DNA of 64,000 nucleotides from the NCBI GenBank assembly GCA_029260765.1, contig JAJDCP010000011.1, positions 62,001 through 126,000 on the forward strand, read 5' to 3'. This DNA comes from Planctomycetota bacterium (GTDB lineage: Bacteria > Planctomycetota > J058 > JAJDCP01). Each line of letters begins with the position of its first letter. Within the stretch, counting starts at the first letter, position 1. The notes under the pieces were generated by a model that made no database searches, was not told where the DNA came from, and saw nothing but the letters and a program-made list of their open reading frames with translations. Position numbers and translations under genes: made by a program. Positions 52,743 through 61,532 of the stretch are shown in pieces.

Positions 52743-53867
52743 ATGTCCAGCGCCTCCACCCCGACCGGCATCGCCGCGTTTGGCCTGCATTTGCCTGGCC
52801 TTGCACTGCCGCTCAAAGTCCTCGCGCAGCTGCGTGACGAAGAGCCCGAAAAGTACACTCTGGGCCTGGGTCTCGAGCAGCAGGCGCTCTGTCCCCACGG
52901 CTACACCATCGTCGATCTGGCGGCTGAGGCCGCGCACAGGGCACTCGCTCGTTGGGGCGGCGATCCTGCGCGCATCGGTCTGCTGGTCGTCGGCACCGAG
53001 AGCGGGGTCGACATGTCCCGGCCTCTGAGCGCTTGGGTGGCCAACCGGCTGGGATTGGCCGGCGCCCTGCGTTCCTACGAGGTCAAGCATTCTTCCTATG
53101 CCGGCACGCTCGCCCTGCGGCAGGCGTTGGAGTGGCGGTTGAGCGGTGCTGCCGGCGGCAAGGCGGCGCTGGTGGTGGCCGCCGACATCGCGCTGTATGA
53201 GCCGCAGCATCCGGCTGAGCCCACCCAGGGAGCCGGGGCGGTGGCCATGATCGTCGACAGCCCCGAGGTCGCTTGGATCGATCCGGTCTCCTATCCCTGG
53301 AGTGAACCGGAGTTCGACATCTGGCAGCCCGTGGGGAAGCCCTATCCCACCGTCCAAGGGGCCCTGAGCCTCGATTGCTACCAACGTGCGGCGCTGCATT
53401 GCTTCCGCGAGTTGCTGGGCGCACGGAAGCCCGAGGTCGCCTTTGCCTCGCTGGCCAAAGCATGCTTCCATTGCCCGTTTCCCGAGCTGGTGCACAAAAC
53501 GGTCTTCCGTATCGGCGAAGGCCTGGGTTGGGACGCCCACCAGAGCCGGCTATTCTTTGAGCGCTACGTGCAGGGCACGCTGGCCTGGAACCGCAAGAGC
53601 GGTCACGCCTATTCGGCCAGCTTGTGGTTGACGGTCGCCCATGCCTTGCGTGGTCTGGCTGAGGGAGCAGAGTTGTTGGCCTTCTCCTACGGCTCGGGTT
53701 TCGGCGCCGAGCTGCTCCAGCTGCGTGCGGGCCCACGGGCCGCTGCGGGTCTCTGGGCCGAAGACATCACCCGCGATCTCGAGAGCCGCAAGATCTTGAG
53801 CGGCAAAGAGTACGAAGAGCTGCGCCGCGAGGAGCAGAGTGACCCAGAGGTGGTGCCCGTTTTTTGA
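52743..53867 (+). CDS. HMG-CoA-synthase-like protein with catalytic Cys replaced by Ser
   Basis: 374 residues. The whole chain follows bacterial MvaS: GTESGVD with catalytic Glu (E86), PTQGAGAVAM, FHCPF with catalytic His (H243), NRKSGHAYSASLWL and FSYGSG. HMG-CoA synthase joins acetyl-CoA and acetoacetyl-CoA through an acyl-Cys intermediate in the segment K-x-A-C-Y; here that segment is KHSSY, so the Cys is S118. The codon is TCC, two changes from a Cys codon being unnecessary to invoke: one base would do. Either the reaction has changed or the protein is non-catalytic. No other mevalonate gene is in the window. The GNAT gene overlaps its stop. Confidence 0.85.
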   Translation: MSSASTPTGIAAFGLHLPGLALPLKVLAQLRDEEPEKYTLGLGLEQQALCPHGYTIVDLAAEAAHRALARWGGDPARIGLLVVGTESGVDMSRPLSAWVANRLGLAGALRSYEVKHSSYAGTLALRQALEWRLSGAAGGKAALVVAADIALYEPQHPAEPTQGAGAVAMIVDSPEVAWIDPVSYPWSEPEFDIWQPVGKPYPTVQGALSLDCYQRAALHCFRELLGARKPEVAFASLAKACFHCPFPELVHKTVFRIGEGLGWDAHQSRLFFERYVQGTLAWNRKSGHAYSASLWLTVAHALRGLAEGAELLAFSYGSGFGAELLQLRAGPRAAAGLWAEDITRDLESRKILSGKEYEELRREEQSDPEVVPVF

Positions 53868-54346
53868 GCGCCGAACACACACTCGCCATCGTCCGTCTGC
53901 AGACCGCCCAGCACGCCGCGGCCCTGAAGATCGCGCGCGCCCTGCCCCAGTGGTTCACAGTGGGTGGCGTGCGCCAGTTGCAGGCCGATCTGGAGCAGCA
54001 CTCCGGCTTTGTCGCACTGTTCGACAAAGAGCCCCGTGGCTTCCTCACCTGGACTCCTGACGCTGATGCCTTGCGCCTGAGCTGGATGGGCGTGCACCCC
54101 GCGCATCATCGGCAGGGCATCGGCCGCCATTTAGTGCTGAGCCTGGCCGAGGAAGCCTGCCGGCGCGGCATCAAGCGGGTGCTGGTCGACACCCTCGGCG
54201 ACAGCGTCGACTACCCCCCGTACGCAGCCACCCGCCGCTTCTACCGCGCGCTGGGCTTCCGCGATCATCAGCGCACGTTTCAGCCGGACAACCCCGAGTG
54301 TAAAGAGAACCTGACGCTGCTACTGCGTCTGCCCTGGACCGACTGA
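53864..54346 (+). CDS. GNAT-family N-acetyltransferase
   Basis: 160 residues, TTG start at 53864 overlapping the preceding stop as TTGA, so translation is coupled to the HMG-CoA-synthase-like gene. The acetyl-CoA-binding motif A reads WMGVHPAHHRQGIGRHLV, followed by the motif B region TRRFYRALGFRD. It acetylates an amine on a small molecule or protein that cannot be told. The last 27 bases overlap the convergent membrane-protein gene. Confidence 0.85.
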   Translation: MSAEHTLAIVRLQTAQHAAALKIARALPQWFTVGGVRQLQADLEQHSGFVALFDKEPRGFLTWTPDADALRLSWMGVHPAHHRQGIGRHLVLSLAEEACRRGIKRVLVDTLGDSVDYPPYAATRRFYRALGFRDHQRTFQPDNPECKENLTLLLRLPWTD

Positions 54347-55816
54347 GGCGGCCCCTCCAGCACGCTGCAGGCGCCGCGCCAGCAGGGCCGCGAAGACGGC
54401 GAACAACGCCAGGCTCGGCAGCAGAGCCCAGGCTCCGGGGATTCCCAGCCAGCTGCCCGGGAAGTCGTGCGTTGGCAGCCACCAGCGCTCTGCCGAGCTG
54501 TTCGGCTCCCGGAACCAACGGTAGAGCAGCCGGTAGCAGAAGAACAGCGGCGAGGCCATGCCCCGGGTGGACAACATCGGGGAGATGCAAGCGATCACCA
54601 GCATGTGGACCCCGCCGAGCGTGGCCAGCACGAAGGCTACGCGGCGCAGCCAGCCCCGCCAGGGCAGCCCGGCCAGCAGCAGCACGTAGAGCGGCAACGC
54701 GACGATCTGGTAGCGCGGCCCGACGGTTCCTCCGCCATGCCAGCCGAAGAAGCCGGCATTGAGCACCAGCAGAGCCGCCACACAGCCCACACTCAGCCAC
54801 CGCAGACGCCGCGGCAAGCCGCCCGCCCTCAGGGCCCACGGTGCCAACAACAACACCGGCATGCTGAAAAACAGCCCGCGGTACGGGCTCAGGGTCAGAT
54901 GGAACAACCGCCCGAGCTCTGGCGCCTCCGCCTGCCCCACCGGCCCCGAGAAGTCTGGGTTGGCCCAGATGGTCGCCGGCATCAGCGCATCGCCGAACAG
55001 CAGCTGGTGGTAGACCAGATGCACGCCCGCCAGCGGGAGCGCGCCCAGCAGGTAGTAGCCCACCCGCTGCCTGTCGCGGAGCGCCAGCCAGAGCGCCAGG
55101 CAGCCCACAATCAGCACCGAGGCGTTGTCCGACAGCACGGCCAGGGCGGCGAACGCCCCCGACGCCATCAGCTCTATCGGCGTCGCAGCCCCGGCTGCCT
55201 GCCCCGTTTCCAGCGCCCGGATCTGGCCACGCATCGCCCAGAACAGCGCCGCCACGAGCGCCGCCAGAGCCGTGGTATGTCCCCAGAACTGGGTACTGTA
55301 CGGGAAGGCCATGCTGCCGAAGTACAAAACCAGCGTCCAGAATAATGCCGCCTGCGCGCCGCAGCCCAGGCTCCGCAGCAGGCGCAGAAACAGGGGGGCG
55401 GACAGGGCCACCGGCAGCACCGTCAGCAGCAGATTCAAACCCCAGAGAGGTCGTGAAGGAGGATCTTCGGGAGACCACCAGAGACCGACTTGTCGATAGA
55501 CCGCGTACAGAGGAATGCCGACGAGCGCAGGGCCAGGGGGCTTGTTGGAATAGCGCTCGGGGCCGCGCTCAGGGTTCTGGGACCAATCCCCGGTGTACAG
55601 CGGGTCGTGCGTGTCTACGGTGAAGCTGTTGATCGCCAGCCCGCCCTGCTCGGGTCCAAGCTCGACACAGGCGAAGATGGTCGCGTAGCGCGCGGACTGG
55701 TTCCAACCCGAGCCGTGGAAGAAGCTGCCGTGCACGCACAACACAGCGAGCAGCAGCAGGCATTCGAGCCGCCGGTCACGGACAGTCGATGGCTGGCGCT
55801 CGAGGATGGTCTCCAT
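54320..55816 (-). CDS. polytopic membrane protein, GT-C glycosyltransferase-like
   Basis: 498 residues with about eleven hydrophobic helices. The first outer loop contains the acidic pair TVDTHDPLYTGD after the N-terminal helix, and the GT-C-like NKPPGPALVGIPLY motif follows; similar K-P-P loops occur in ArnT/PMT-type transferases that use a polyprenyl-phosphate sugar. WHGGGTVGPRY near residue 350 is also typical of such proteins. It lies 56 bases after the dehydratase-subunit gene on the same strand. The sugar and acceptor are unknown, and the ATG has only a weak Shine-Dalgarno. Confidence 0.75.
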   Translation of the reverse strand: METILERQPSTVRDRRLECLLLLAVLCVHGSFFHGSGWNQSARYATIFACVELGPEQGGLAINSFTVDTHDPLYTGDWSQNPERGPERYSNKPPGPALVGIPLYAVYRQVGLWWSPEDPPSRPLWGLNLLLTVLPVALSAPLFLRLLRSLGCGAQAALFWTLVLYFGSMAFPYSTQFWGHTTALAALVAALFWAMRGQIRALETGQAAGAATPIELMASGAFAALAVLSDNASVLIVGCLALWLALRDRQRVGYYLLGALPLAGVHLVYHQLLFGDALMPATIWANPDFSGPVGQAEAPELGRLFHLTLSPYRGLFFSMPVLLLAPWALRAGGLPRRLRWLSVGCVAALLVLNAGFFGWHGGGTVGPRYQIVALPLYVLLLAGLPWRGWLRRVAFVLATLGGVHMLVIACISPMLSTRGMASPLFFCYRLLYRWFREPNSSAERWWLPTHDFPGSWLGIPGAWALLPSLALFAVFAALLARRLQRAGGAASVGPGQTQ

Positions 55817-55872
55817 GGCGGCTCAGCTTGCCAGATGGACCGGCAGCTGGCAAGACGTCGGGCGATTCGGCC

Positions 55873-57573
55873 CTACCCCGCCACCTCCTGCAGAACGGGC
55901 TCTGCCTTTTCCAGCGAGCGCTCTTGCGGCCTCCCCCGCATCCGCTGCCAGAGCGCGCCCAGGCTCTTCCACCAGCGCCCCTGGCGCGCCAGCTCATAGA
56001 CCAGGTCGGCGCTGGCACACCCGACCACGTGGGGCGGGTAGTGCAGGGCACGTCCCTGGGCAGAAGCACGCAACCGCGCGCGGAAGCGCTCGCTGCTCAT
56101 GCCGTGTTTGGCCAACGCGAGGTCGACCTCGGCCTGGGCGGCCCGGCGCGCCTTGAACAGCTGCATCTGGATACGGCTCTTGACGTTGACCTCGCCATCG
56201 CCGCTGGTCTCGATCGGCAGGAAGATCGCCTGCGGGTGCAGCTCGGTCACCAGCGTCTGCACACCGTCGCTGACAGAGCTGCTGGGCATGCAGCCGAAGG
56301 GCTTGACACTCAAGGTCATGTTGACTTTGCTATGCACGAGGTTGAGGATGGTCTTCCCGACTTCCATGTGGCCTTCCCCGCCGCGCACGTGGTTGTCGTA
56401 GTACGGCTGGGCGGCCTTGGCGAGGGCCTCCATGTCAGGCAGCTTGTAGCCGGACAAGCCTGTCAGCTTCGCGATGCTACCGAAAATCGCCCGCAGGGCC
56501 AGCTCTGCCAGGCGCAGCAGCCGCAACCGCCGTCCGACATTCACACCAGCCAGGCCCTTGCGTCCAGCGTCCAAGCCGCTCAAGCCGGCACGCTGTTCGG
56601 TATCCCAGCGCGTCTCCCAGATCATGTACAGCAGCCAGGCCGTGACCAGCTGCACCTCGACCTCAGCGCCTTCGCTCTCGAGGAAGCGCTGCAGCTTGTA
56701 GTTGCCGTCGCCTTCAGTGGTCATCGCCCAGAACTCGCCGATGATCGCCACCCGCGGGCACACCCGGCTCCGGTCGACGGGGATGCGCGCCAGCGTGCGG
56801 CGGCAACGCATCAACGCGGGCACCAGTGACTTACGGCGCCGCAGGGTGTCGGCTACCCACGCGCGGCAGCGCTCGAGGGCCGCATCTGTGGCGCCCGCTT
56901 GCCGCTCATAGGGCCGGATGCGGTAGCCCAGCGCGTTGAGCACATCACCGCTGACCACCGCCTTGAGCAGCGCCATGAAGAAGGCGCTGTCGAGCCGCAG
57001 GCCCGCCTCTTCACCGGTCGCCTGGGCAAAGCCCCCGGTCTGCTGGAACAGCAGCACGCGGAAACCGTCGAAGTCCGCATCACGCAGCGCCTTGCGGTAT
57101 TCGGTCACGTAACTGCCGAAGCGGCAGGGGCCGCAGGCGCCCGCGGTCACAAACACGTAGTCCGCGATGATGCGCTCGGTCGAGATCCCCTCTTCATCGC
57201 GCATCCGCACCAGGTGCTTGATCAGGTTCCCGACCGTGAACCAGGTCGGGTTGCACTGGCCGCGGTTGCCGTACTCCTTGCCAAACCGCAGGGCCTTGTT
57301 GTCGGGCACATCCAACGCCCGAGCCCGGTAACCCAACCCCTCCAGGGCCGCCTCGATCAGACGATCCTGCAGCAGGGTCAGACCGCCCAGCAACAGCGTG
57401 GTATGGGGACGCTGGCGGGCCACGAAATCGGACGGCAGCGGATCGTGCCAGTGGCGTGCCGGGTTGAGCTTGGGGAGTCCCAACCGCTCGCGTTCCTCGG
57501 CCTCAAAACGGGCCAGGGCTGCGTCGATGTCGGCGATGCCGGCCTTCTCGAGCACACTCTGCAGGTCATCCAT
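55873..57573 (-). CDS. 2-hydroxyacyl-CoA dehydratase-type subunit (HgdB/DUF2229-like)
   Basis: 566 residues from ATG at 57573, with AGGAGG and GGAG within 7-10 bases upstream. Cys-containing motifs fit the D-component of 2-hydroxyglutaryl-CoA dehydratase-like enzymes: GQCNPTWFTVGNLIKHL, GACGPCRFGSYVTEYRKAL, FGCMPSSSVSDGV and FLPIETSGDGEVNVKSR. Such proteins hold a 4Fe-4S cluster and receive an electron from an ATP-driven activase. Here the activase is the gene just upstream (13-base gap), so the two form a unit. In many genomes both parts are one chain. The acyl-CoA substrate is unknown. Confidence 0.82.
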   Translation of the reverse strand: MDDLQSVLEKAGIADIDAALARFEAEERERLGLPKLNPARHWHDPLPSDFVARQRPHTTLLLGGLTLLQDRLIEAALEGLGYRARALDVPDNKALRFGKEYGNRGQCNPTWFTVGNLIKHLVRMRDEEGISTERIIADYVFVTAGACGPCRFGSYVTEYRKALRDADFDGFRVLLFQQTGGFAQATGEEAGLRLDSAFFMALLKAVVSGDVLNALGYRIRPYERQAGATDAALERCRAWVADTLRRRKSLVPALMRCRRTLARIPVDRSRVCPRVAIIGEFWAMTTEGDGNYKLQRFLESEGAEVEVQLVTAWLLYMIWETRWDTEQRAGLSGLDAGRKGLAGVNVGRRLRLLRLAELALRAIFGSIAKLTGLSGYKLPDMEALAKAAQPYYDNHVRGGEGHMEVGKTILNLVHSKVNMTLSVKPFGCMPSSSVSDGVQTLVTELHPQAIFLPIETSGDGEVNVKSRIQMQLFKARRAAQAEVDLALAKHGMSSERFRARLRASAQGRALHYPPHVVGCASADLVYELARQGRWWKSLGALWQRMRGRPQERSLEKAEPVLQEVAG

Positions 57574-57586
57574 CGGGGGGCTCCTC

Positions 57587-60500
57587 CTAGCTCGTGGCCC
57601 GTGCGGCCAGCAATTCACGGCGTTTGGCGGCCAGGCGTTCACCCAGCAGGCGTTCCTTCTTGCGGCGGTCTTCGAGGCGTTCGCGTTGCAGTTTCAGCGT
57701 GTGCGCGTAGGTCAGCACGCGGATCTTGATCGAGCCCGAGGGCTTGTTGGCGTCGACGTCATGCAACGCCGAGAACGGACAACCCGCGGCGGCCAGGATG
57801 CTGTCGATCAGCCCATAGGTCGGCGCATCGTGGCCGCATTTGAAGCTCGACAGGTCGAGGACGGCCACGTTGGGGTGGCGGGCGGCGAACTTGGCGGCCC
57901 AGACCTTCTGCACGCTGTTGGCGGAGAAGTTCTCGGGCCACACGTCCCCTATGTCCAGCGCGCTGCTGACGCGGCCCTGGGCCAGGTCCTGGGCAAAGAA
58001 GCGCTGCAACCAGGCTTTGTCTTTGGGAATCGAGCGGATCGACAGGATCGGATAGCCGAGCGCCTGGAATTCCTCGAGGACCCCATGGTTCAGGCCCGGA
58101 TCGTTGTGGTAGGGGCGGCCGAGCAGCAAGATGGCCAACCCGTCCCGAGCCTCGACCTCGCTGAGGATCTCGCGTCCCCGGGCCTCCATGCGGGCGTCGA
58201 ATTCCCGCAACGCCGCCAGTCCCTGGCGTACCGCGAAGCGGTTCTCGTCGGCGCTGACGTCGAGACGCTCGCCCCAGGCTGCCCACAGCTGTTCGGCCAG
58301 CAGGTGGGGCTCGGCGAGCGTGAGCGCCGGATCGAGGTACTCGATGCCCCGCACCGCAAAGAAGTCCTGCTCCTTGGTGAACGCCGCCCGGATCACGTTG
58401 GGAGTGCCCGCCACGATCGGACAGGAGGCGGTGTCCATCACGTTCTCGACAAAGCTGGGCACATGGGTCAGGCCGGGGAAGAAGACGTAGTCGAGCGGCT
58501 TCTTGCCGTGTTTGTCGAACAGCAGGTTGTGGATGTGCGCCTGCACGACCTTGGCGGGGTAGCACGGGTCGACGGCGCCGTACTTGCCGCCCGCCTGCCA
58601 GAGCTCTTCGCTGGTGCTGTCCGACCAGACCAGATGCGCGGGGCGGATGCCCAGAGCCTGGAAATAGGAGCGGAAGAACGGCCCAGTGCTGTAGAAGTTC
58701 AACACCCGAGGCATGCCGATACGCAGGCTACGGCGCCGCGCGGCCGCTTCCGGCGAAGAGCTCTCGAAGGGCCGCCGGATCGGGAGCCGCCGCACGCCGC
58801 CGAACAGAGTGCGCTGCACTTTCCAGTCGTCGACCTGCTGCTCGGGGCCCGGCAGCGGCTCGTGCTTGAAGAAGTTCTTGAAGGCGAGCGAGGCTTCCTC
58901 CTCGACCAGGTTGGGGAAACGCTGCATGCGCGCCTTCCGGGAGCGCTGCAGAGTCTGCAGGGCGGCGATGTCTTCGACGGTGCCCTTCTCGCAGCTGAAG
59001 CCGGAGATGTAGCGGGCGCGCTCTCCGTCGGGCGTCCAGCTGTCGATGAACGTGCGTGAGCACTCGTTCGGACAGAAGTGGCAGATGGTGTCCTCGTCGT
59101 TGCGGGTGGCGAATTCGAGGCCGAGGGCGGCTTCGAGTCCAACGAAGCTGCTGCTGCCGCGGCGTTGCACGACGCGCAGCGCCTCCATGGCTGCACCGAA
59201 CGCCCCCGCTTCGCCGGTGTACGGGTGCACGGAGATCTTCGCGCCCGGTACGCGCTCGCGGATGTAGTCGACCTGCGCCTTGACTGCGGCCAGGTTGTGC
59301 TGGGTGCCCCCCTGCAGCACAAAGTGCTGGCCGAGCTCGGCCATGCGCGGGATCTGCACCACGTACTGCCAGATGTTCTTCGGCAGCACCAGGGCAAGAC
59401 CTGCCAGCAGCTCTTCTTTGCTGAAGCCTTCTTTCTGGAAGTTGACCCGGTCGGTGTCGAGGAACACCGCGCAGCCGTACGAGAAACGCGGAGAGAGCTC
59501 GGCATCGAACGCGTGGCTCGCATACTCGGTGACCGGTAAGCCGAACTGGTCGGCCATGGCCTGCAGCAGCATGCCGTTCCCGGCGCTGCACTGGTTGGAG
59601 AGGCGGAAGTTCTGGATGTCGCCCCGGCGCAGGAACAGCACCTTGATGTCCTGGCCCCCGATGTCGCAGACCACGTCGGCGTCGGGAAAGAAGCGCAAGG
59701 CGCTCTCGGCGTGGGCGACGGTCTCGACGATGTTGGCATCGGCGCGCAGGGCTTTCTCCATCACGTCGCCCGCATAGCCTGTGACTCCGAAGCCGATCAC
59801 TTCAAGCTCAGCCTGCTGGTCGGTTACATAGCTGGCCAGGCGCGCGAACATCTCTTTCATATCCCGGATCGGGTTGCCGCCGGAGAGCTGGTACTCCTTC
59901 TTGAGCACCTGGCCATCCTCGGAGACCAGCACACATTTCGAGGATGTCGAGCCGCCGTCGAGCCCCAACGCGGCCCGTACCACCTGGCCGGGCTTGAAAC
60001 GGGCCGGCTCGAAGTGGGGGACGCTGTACTCCGCGGCAAAACGCTCCAGCTCGTCACGACTGCGCACCAGTGGTGGACCGGCATGCTCGGCCAGGCGGGC
60101 CTTGCGGCCGTGCTCGATGTAGCGGTCGAGGCCGGCCAGACCGGTGAAGTTGAGGCTTGCGGTCAGATCGTGGCGCCCGAACAGCACCGCACCGTAGGCC
60201 GCGTAGTATTGGGAATTCTCGGGGACGAAGATCAGCTCTTCGACCGGGATGTGCTCGGGGTAGGCGAAGCCACGTTCGCGCCAGGTCTCGGGAATGCGCA
60301 AGCGCCAGCAGTCGACCAGGAAGGGCAGGTAGGTGTTGGGACCTCCGAGCAGGACGACCTGCGGACGCAGCGTGTTGCCGCGGGTCAGGACCGACAGGTT
60401 CTGCTGTACGATGGCGTTGGCCAACGAACACAGAATCTCTTCGGAAGGGATGCCGGTCTTGACCAGGTTGACGATGTCGGTCTCGGCGAACACCCCGCAT

Positions 60501-61027
60501 TTGGCGGCGACATGGTGCAGGCTGGAGTTGTCGAAGCGCAGCCGGCCGACGTCCTCTTCGCGCATGCCGACTTTGATCAGGCATTTGTCGATCGTCGCGC
60601 CTGTGCCCGAAGCGCATTTGTCGTTCATCGAGCAGATCGTCTGACGGGCACCGGTCTCTTCATGGACCTTGAAGATGATGATCTTGGCATCCTGCCCACC
60701 GAGTTCGACCACGCTGCCCGCGTCCGGATGCAGGATCTCGACGGCCATCGTGACCGCGTTGACTTCCTGCACGTAGTGTGCGCCCAGGGGCTCGACCAGC
60801 GGTCCGGAACCGGAGCCGGTGATGCAGATACGCTGAGCGGCTGGCGGAATGTCGGGGAATGTGGCCGCGATGTCGGCGAGCATCGCCCGCACGACCTCCG
60901 GCTGGCGGGTCTGGTGGCGCCGGTACTCGCTCCACAGAATCTGCAGGTTGTCCGGATCGACGGCCGTGGCCTTGACCGTGGTCGAGCCCACGTCCAGGCC
61001 GATCCACAACGAGCTCGGTTGAACCAT
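57587..61027 (-). CDS. tandem BadF/HgdC-type acyl-CoA dehydratase activase with DUF2229 domain
   Basis: 1146 residues from ATG at 61027, with AGGAGG 6 bases upstream. Two ASKHA ATPase domains follow each other: about 1-330 (LWIGLDVGSTTVKATAVD, VELGGQDAK, NDKCASGTGATIDKC) and about 385-640 (ALGLDGGSTSSKCVLV, VCDIGGQDIK, NQCSAGNGM, YGCAVF). The Cys residues flank the cluster that fires the electron. A Cys motif HFCPNECSR precedes the DUF2229 domain (about 730-1100: RIGMPRVLNFYSTGPFFRSY, GRPYHNDPGLNHG, KCGHDAPTYG). It hydrolyses ATP to lower the potential of an electron for the partner subunit. The twin operator upstream suggests TetR control. Confidence 0.9.
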   Translation of the reverse strand: MVQPSSLWIGLDVGSTTVKATAVDPDNLQILWSEYRRHQTRQPEVVRAMLADIAATFPDIPPAAQRICITGSGSGPLVEPLGAHYVQEVNAVTMAVEILHPDAGSVVELGGQDAKIIIFKVHEETGARQTICSMNDKCASGTGATIDKCLIKVGMREEDVGRLRFDNSSLHHVAAKCGVFAETDIVNLVKTGIPSEEILCSLANAIVQQNLSVLTRGNTLRPQVVLLGGPNTYLPFLVDCWRLRIPETWRERGFAYPEHIPVEELIFVPENSQYYAAYGAVLFGRHDLTASLNFTGLAGLDRYIEHGRKARLAEHAGPPLVRSRDELERFAAEYSVPHFEPARFKPGQVVRAALGLDGGSTSSKCVLVSEDGQVLKKEYQLSGGNPIRDMKEMFARLASYVTDQQAELEVIGFGVTGYAGDVMEKALRADANIVETVAHAESALRFFPDADVVCDIGGQDIKVLFLRRGDIQNFRLSNQCSAGNGMLLQAMADQFGLPVTEYASHAFDAELSPRFSYGCAVFLDTDRVNFQKEGFSKEELLAGLALVLPKNIWQYVVQIPRMAELGQHFVLQGGTQHNLAAVKAQVDYIRERVPGAKISVHPYTGEAGAFGAAMEALRVVQRRGSSSFVGLEAALGLEFATRNDEDTICHFCPNECSRTFIDSWTPDGERARYISGFSCEKGTVEDIAALQTLQRSRKARMQRFPNLVEEEASLAFKNFFKHEPLPGPEQQVDDWKVQRTLFGGVRRLPIRRPFESSSPEAAARRRSLRIGMPRVLNFYSTGPFFRSYFQALGIRPAHLVWSDSTSEELWQAGGKYGAVDPCYPAKVVQAHIHNLLFDKHGKKPLDYVFFPGLTHVPSFVENVMDTASCPIVAGTPNVIRAAFTKEQDFFAVRGIEYLDPALTLAEPHLLAEQLWAAWGERLDVSADENRFAVRQGLAALREFDARMEARGREILSEVEARDGLAILLLGRPYHNDPGLNHGVLEEFQALGYPILSIRSIPKDKAWLQRFFAQDLAQGRVSSALDIGDVWPENFSANSVQKVWAAKFAARHPNVAVLDLSSFKCGHDAPTYGLIDSILAAAGCPFSALHDVDANKPSGSIKIRVLTYAHTLKLQRERLEDRRKKERLLGERLAAKRRELLAARATS

Positions 61028-61056
61028 CCGAGGCCTCCTCCACACGCCCACAGCAT

Positions 61057-61098
61057 CACTGGACTGACGTGTCATTTCACTGGACTGACATGTCAGTC
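61057..61098 (-). promoter_or_regulatory. twin TetR-type operator
   Basis: CACTGGACTGACRTGTCA occurs at 61057-61074 and 61078-61095, exactly 21 bases apart. The second copy extends to a perfect 16-bp palindrome, GACTGACATGTCAGTC (61083-61098); the first has the core TGACGTGTCA (61065-61074). It lies 30-71 bases before the activase start. From 61099 to 61299 I see nothing else. Confidence 0.6.
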
Positions 61099-61299
61099 TA
61101 GTTGCAAAGCAGGGGCCGAAGAGGGAGCCTGAAGGCAGCCCGGGGCTGCACGGGGGAGCCGCATCCCCGCTCGGTAACAGCAAGATGGGGGCGTTGCGGC
61201 AGATGCCTGGATCAGGCCGTGCGAGGAGGGACACCCAGCGGTGACAGCCGAATTGGAAAATGTTACCCGCAGGGATCGGCGCAGTCTCAGTAGTCGCCC

Positions 61300-61376
61300 T
61301 GTAGCGTCGGTTGTGACCGACTCCTGGGAGCAGCCTCTACGCACGGGGCTTCCGGCGCTCACAGAGCGCCGCTACA
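61300..61376. repeat. dispersed TGTAGCG/CGCTACA palindromic repeat, copy 2
   Basis: 77 bp. It begins TGTAGC with hairpin GTCGGT-TGT-GACCGA and ends with hairpin GGCGCTC-ACA-GAGCGCC followed by GCTACA. Same orientation as copy 3. Confidence 0.7.
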
Positions 61377-61408
61377 GCGGCTCTTCCGCTGCACAGCGGC
61401 GGGACCCC

Positions 61409-61516
61409 TGTAGCGTCGGTCTATGACCGACGAAACCACCGATCTGCAGGCTGAACCTTGATTCCTTGGGGAACCTCTCCGCAGGCGCCTTCCGGCTCTC
61501 ACAGAGCGCCGCTACA
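61409..61516. repeat. dispersed TGTAGCG/CGCTACA palindromic repeat, copy 3
   Basis: 108 bp. It begins TGTAGC with hairpin GTCGGTC-TAT-GACCGAC and ends with GGCTCTC-ACA-GAGCGCC then GCTACA. It is 32 bases from copy 2 and 16 bases from the TetR stop codon. Confidence 0.7.
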
Positions 61517-61532
61517 GCGGCCGGACAAGCGG

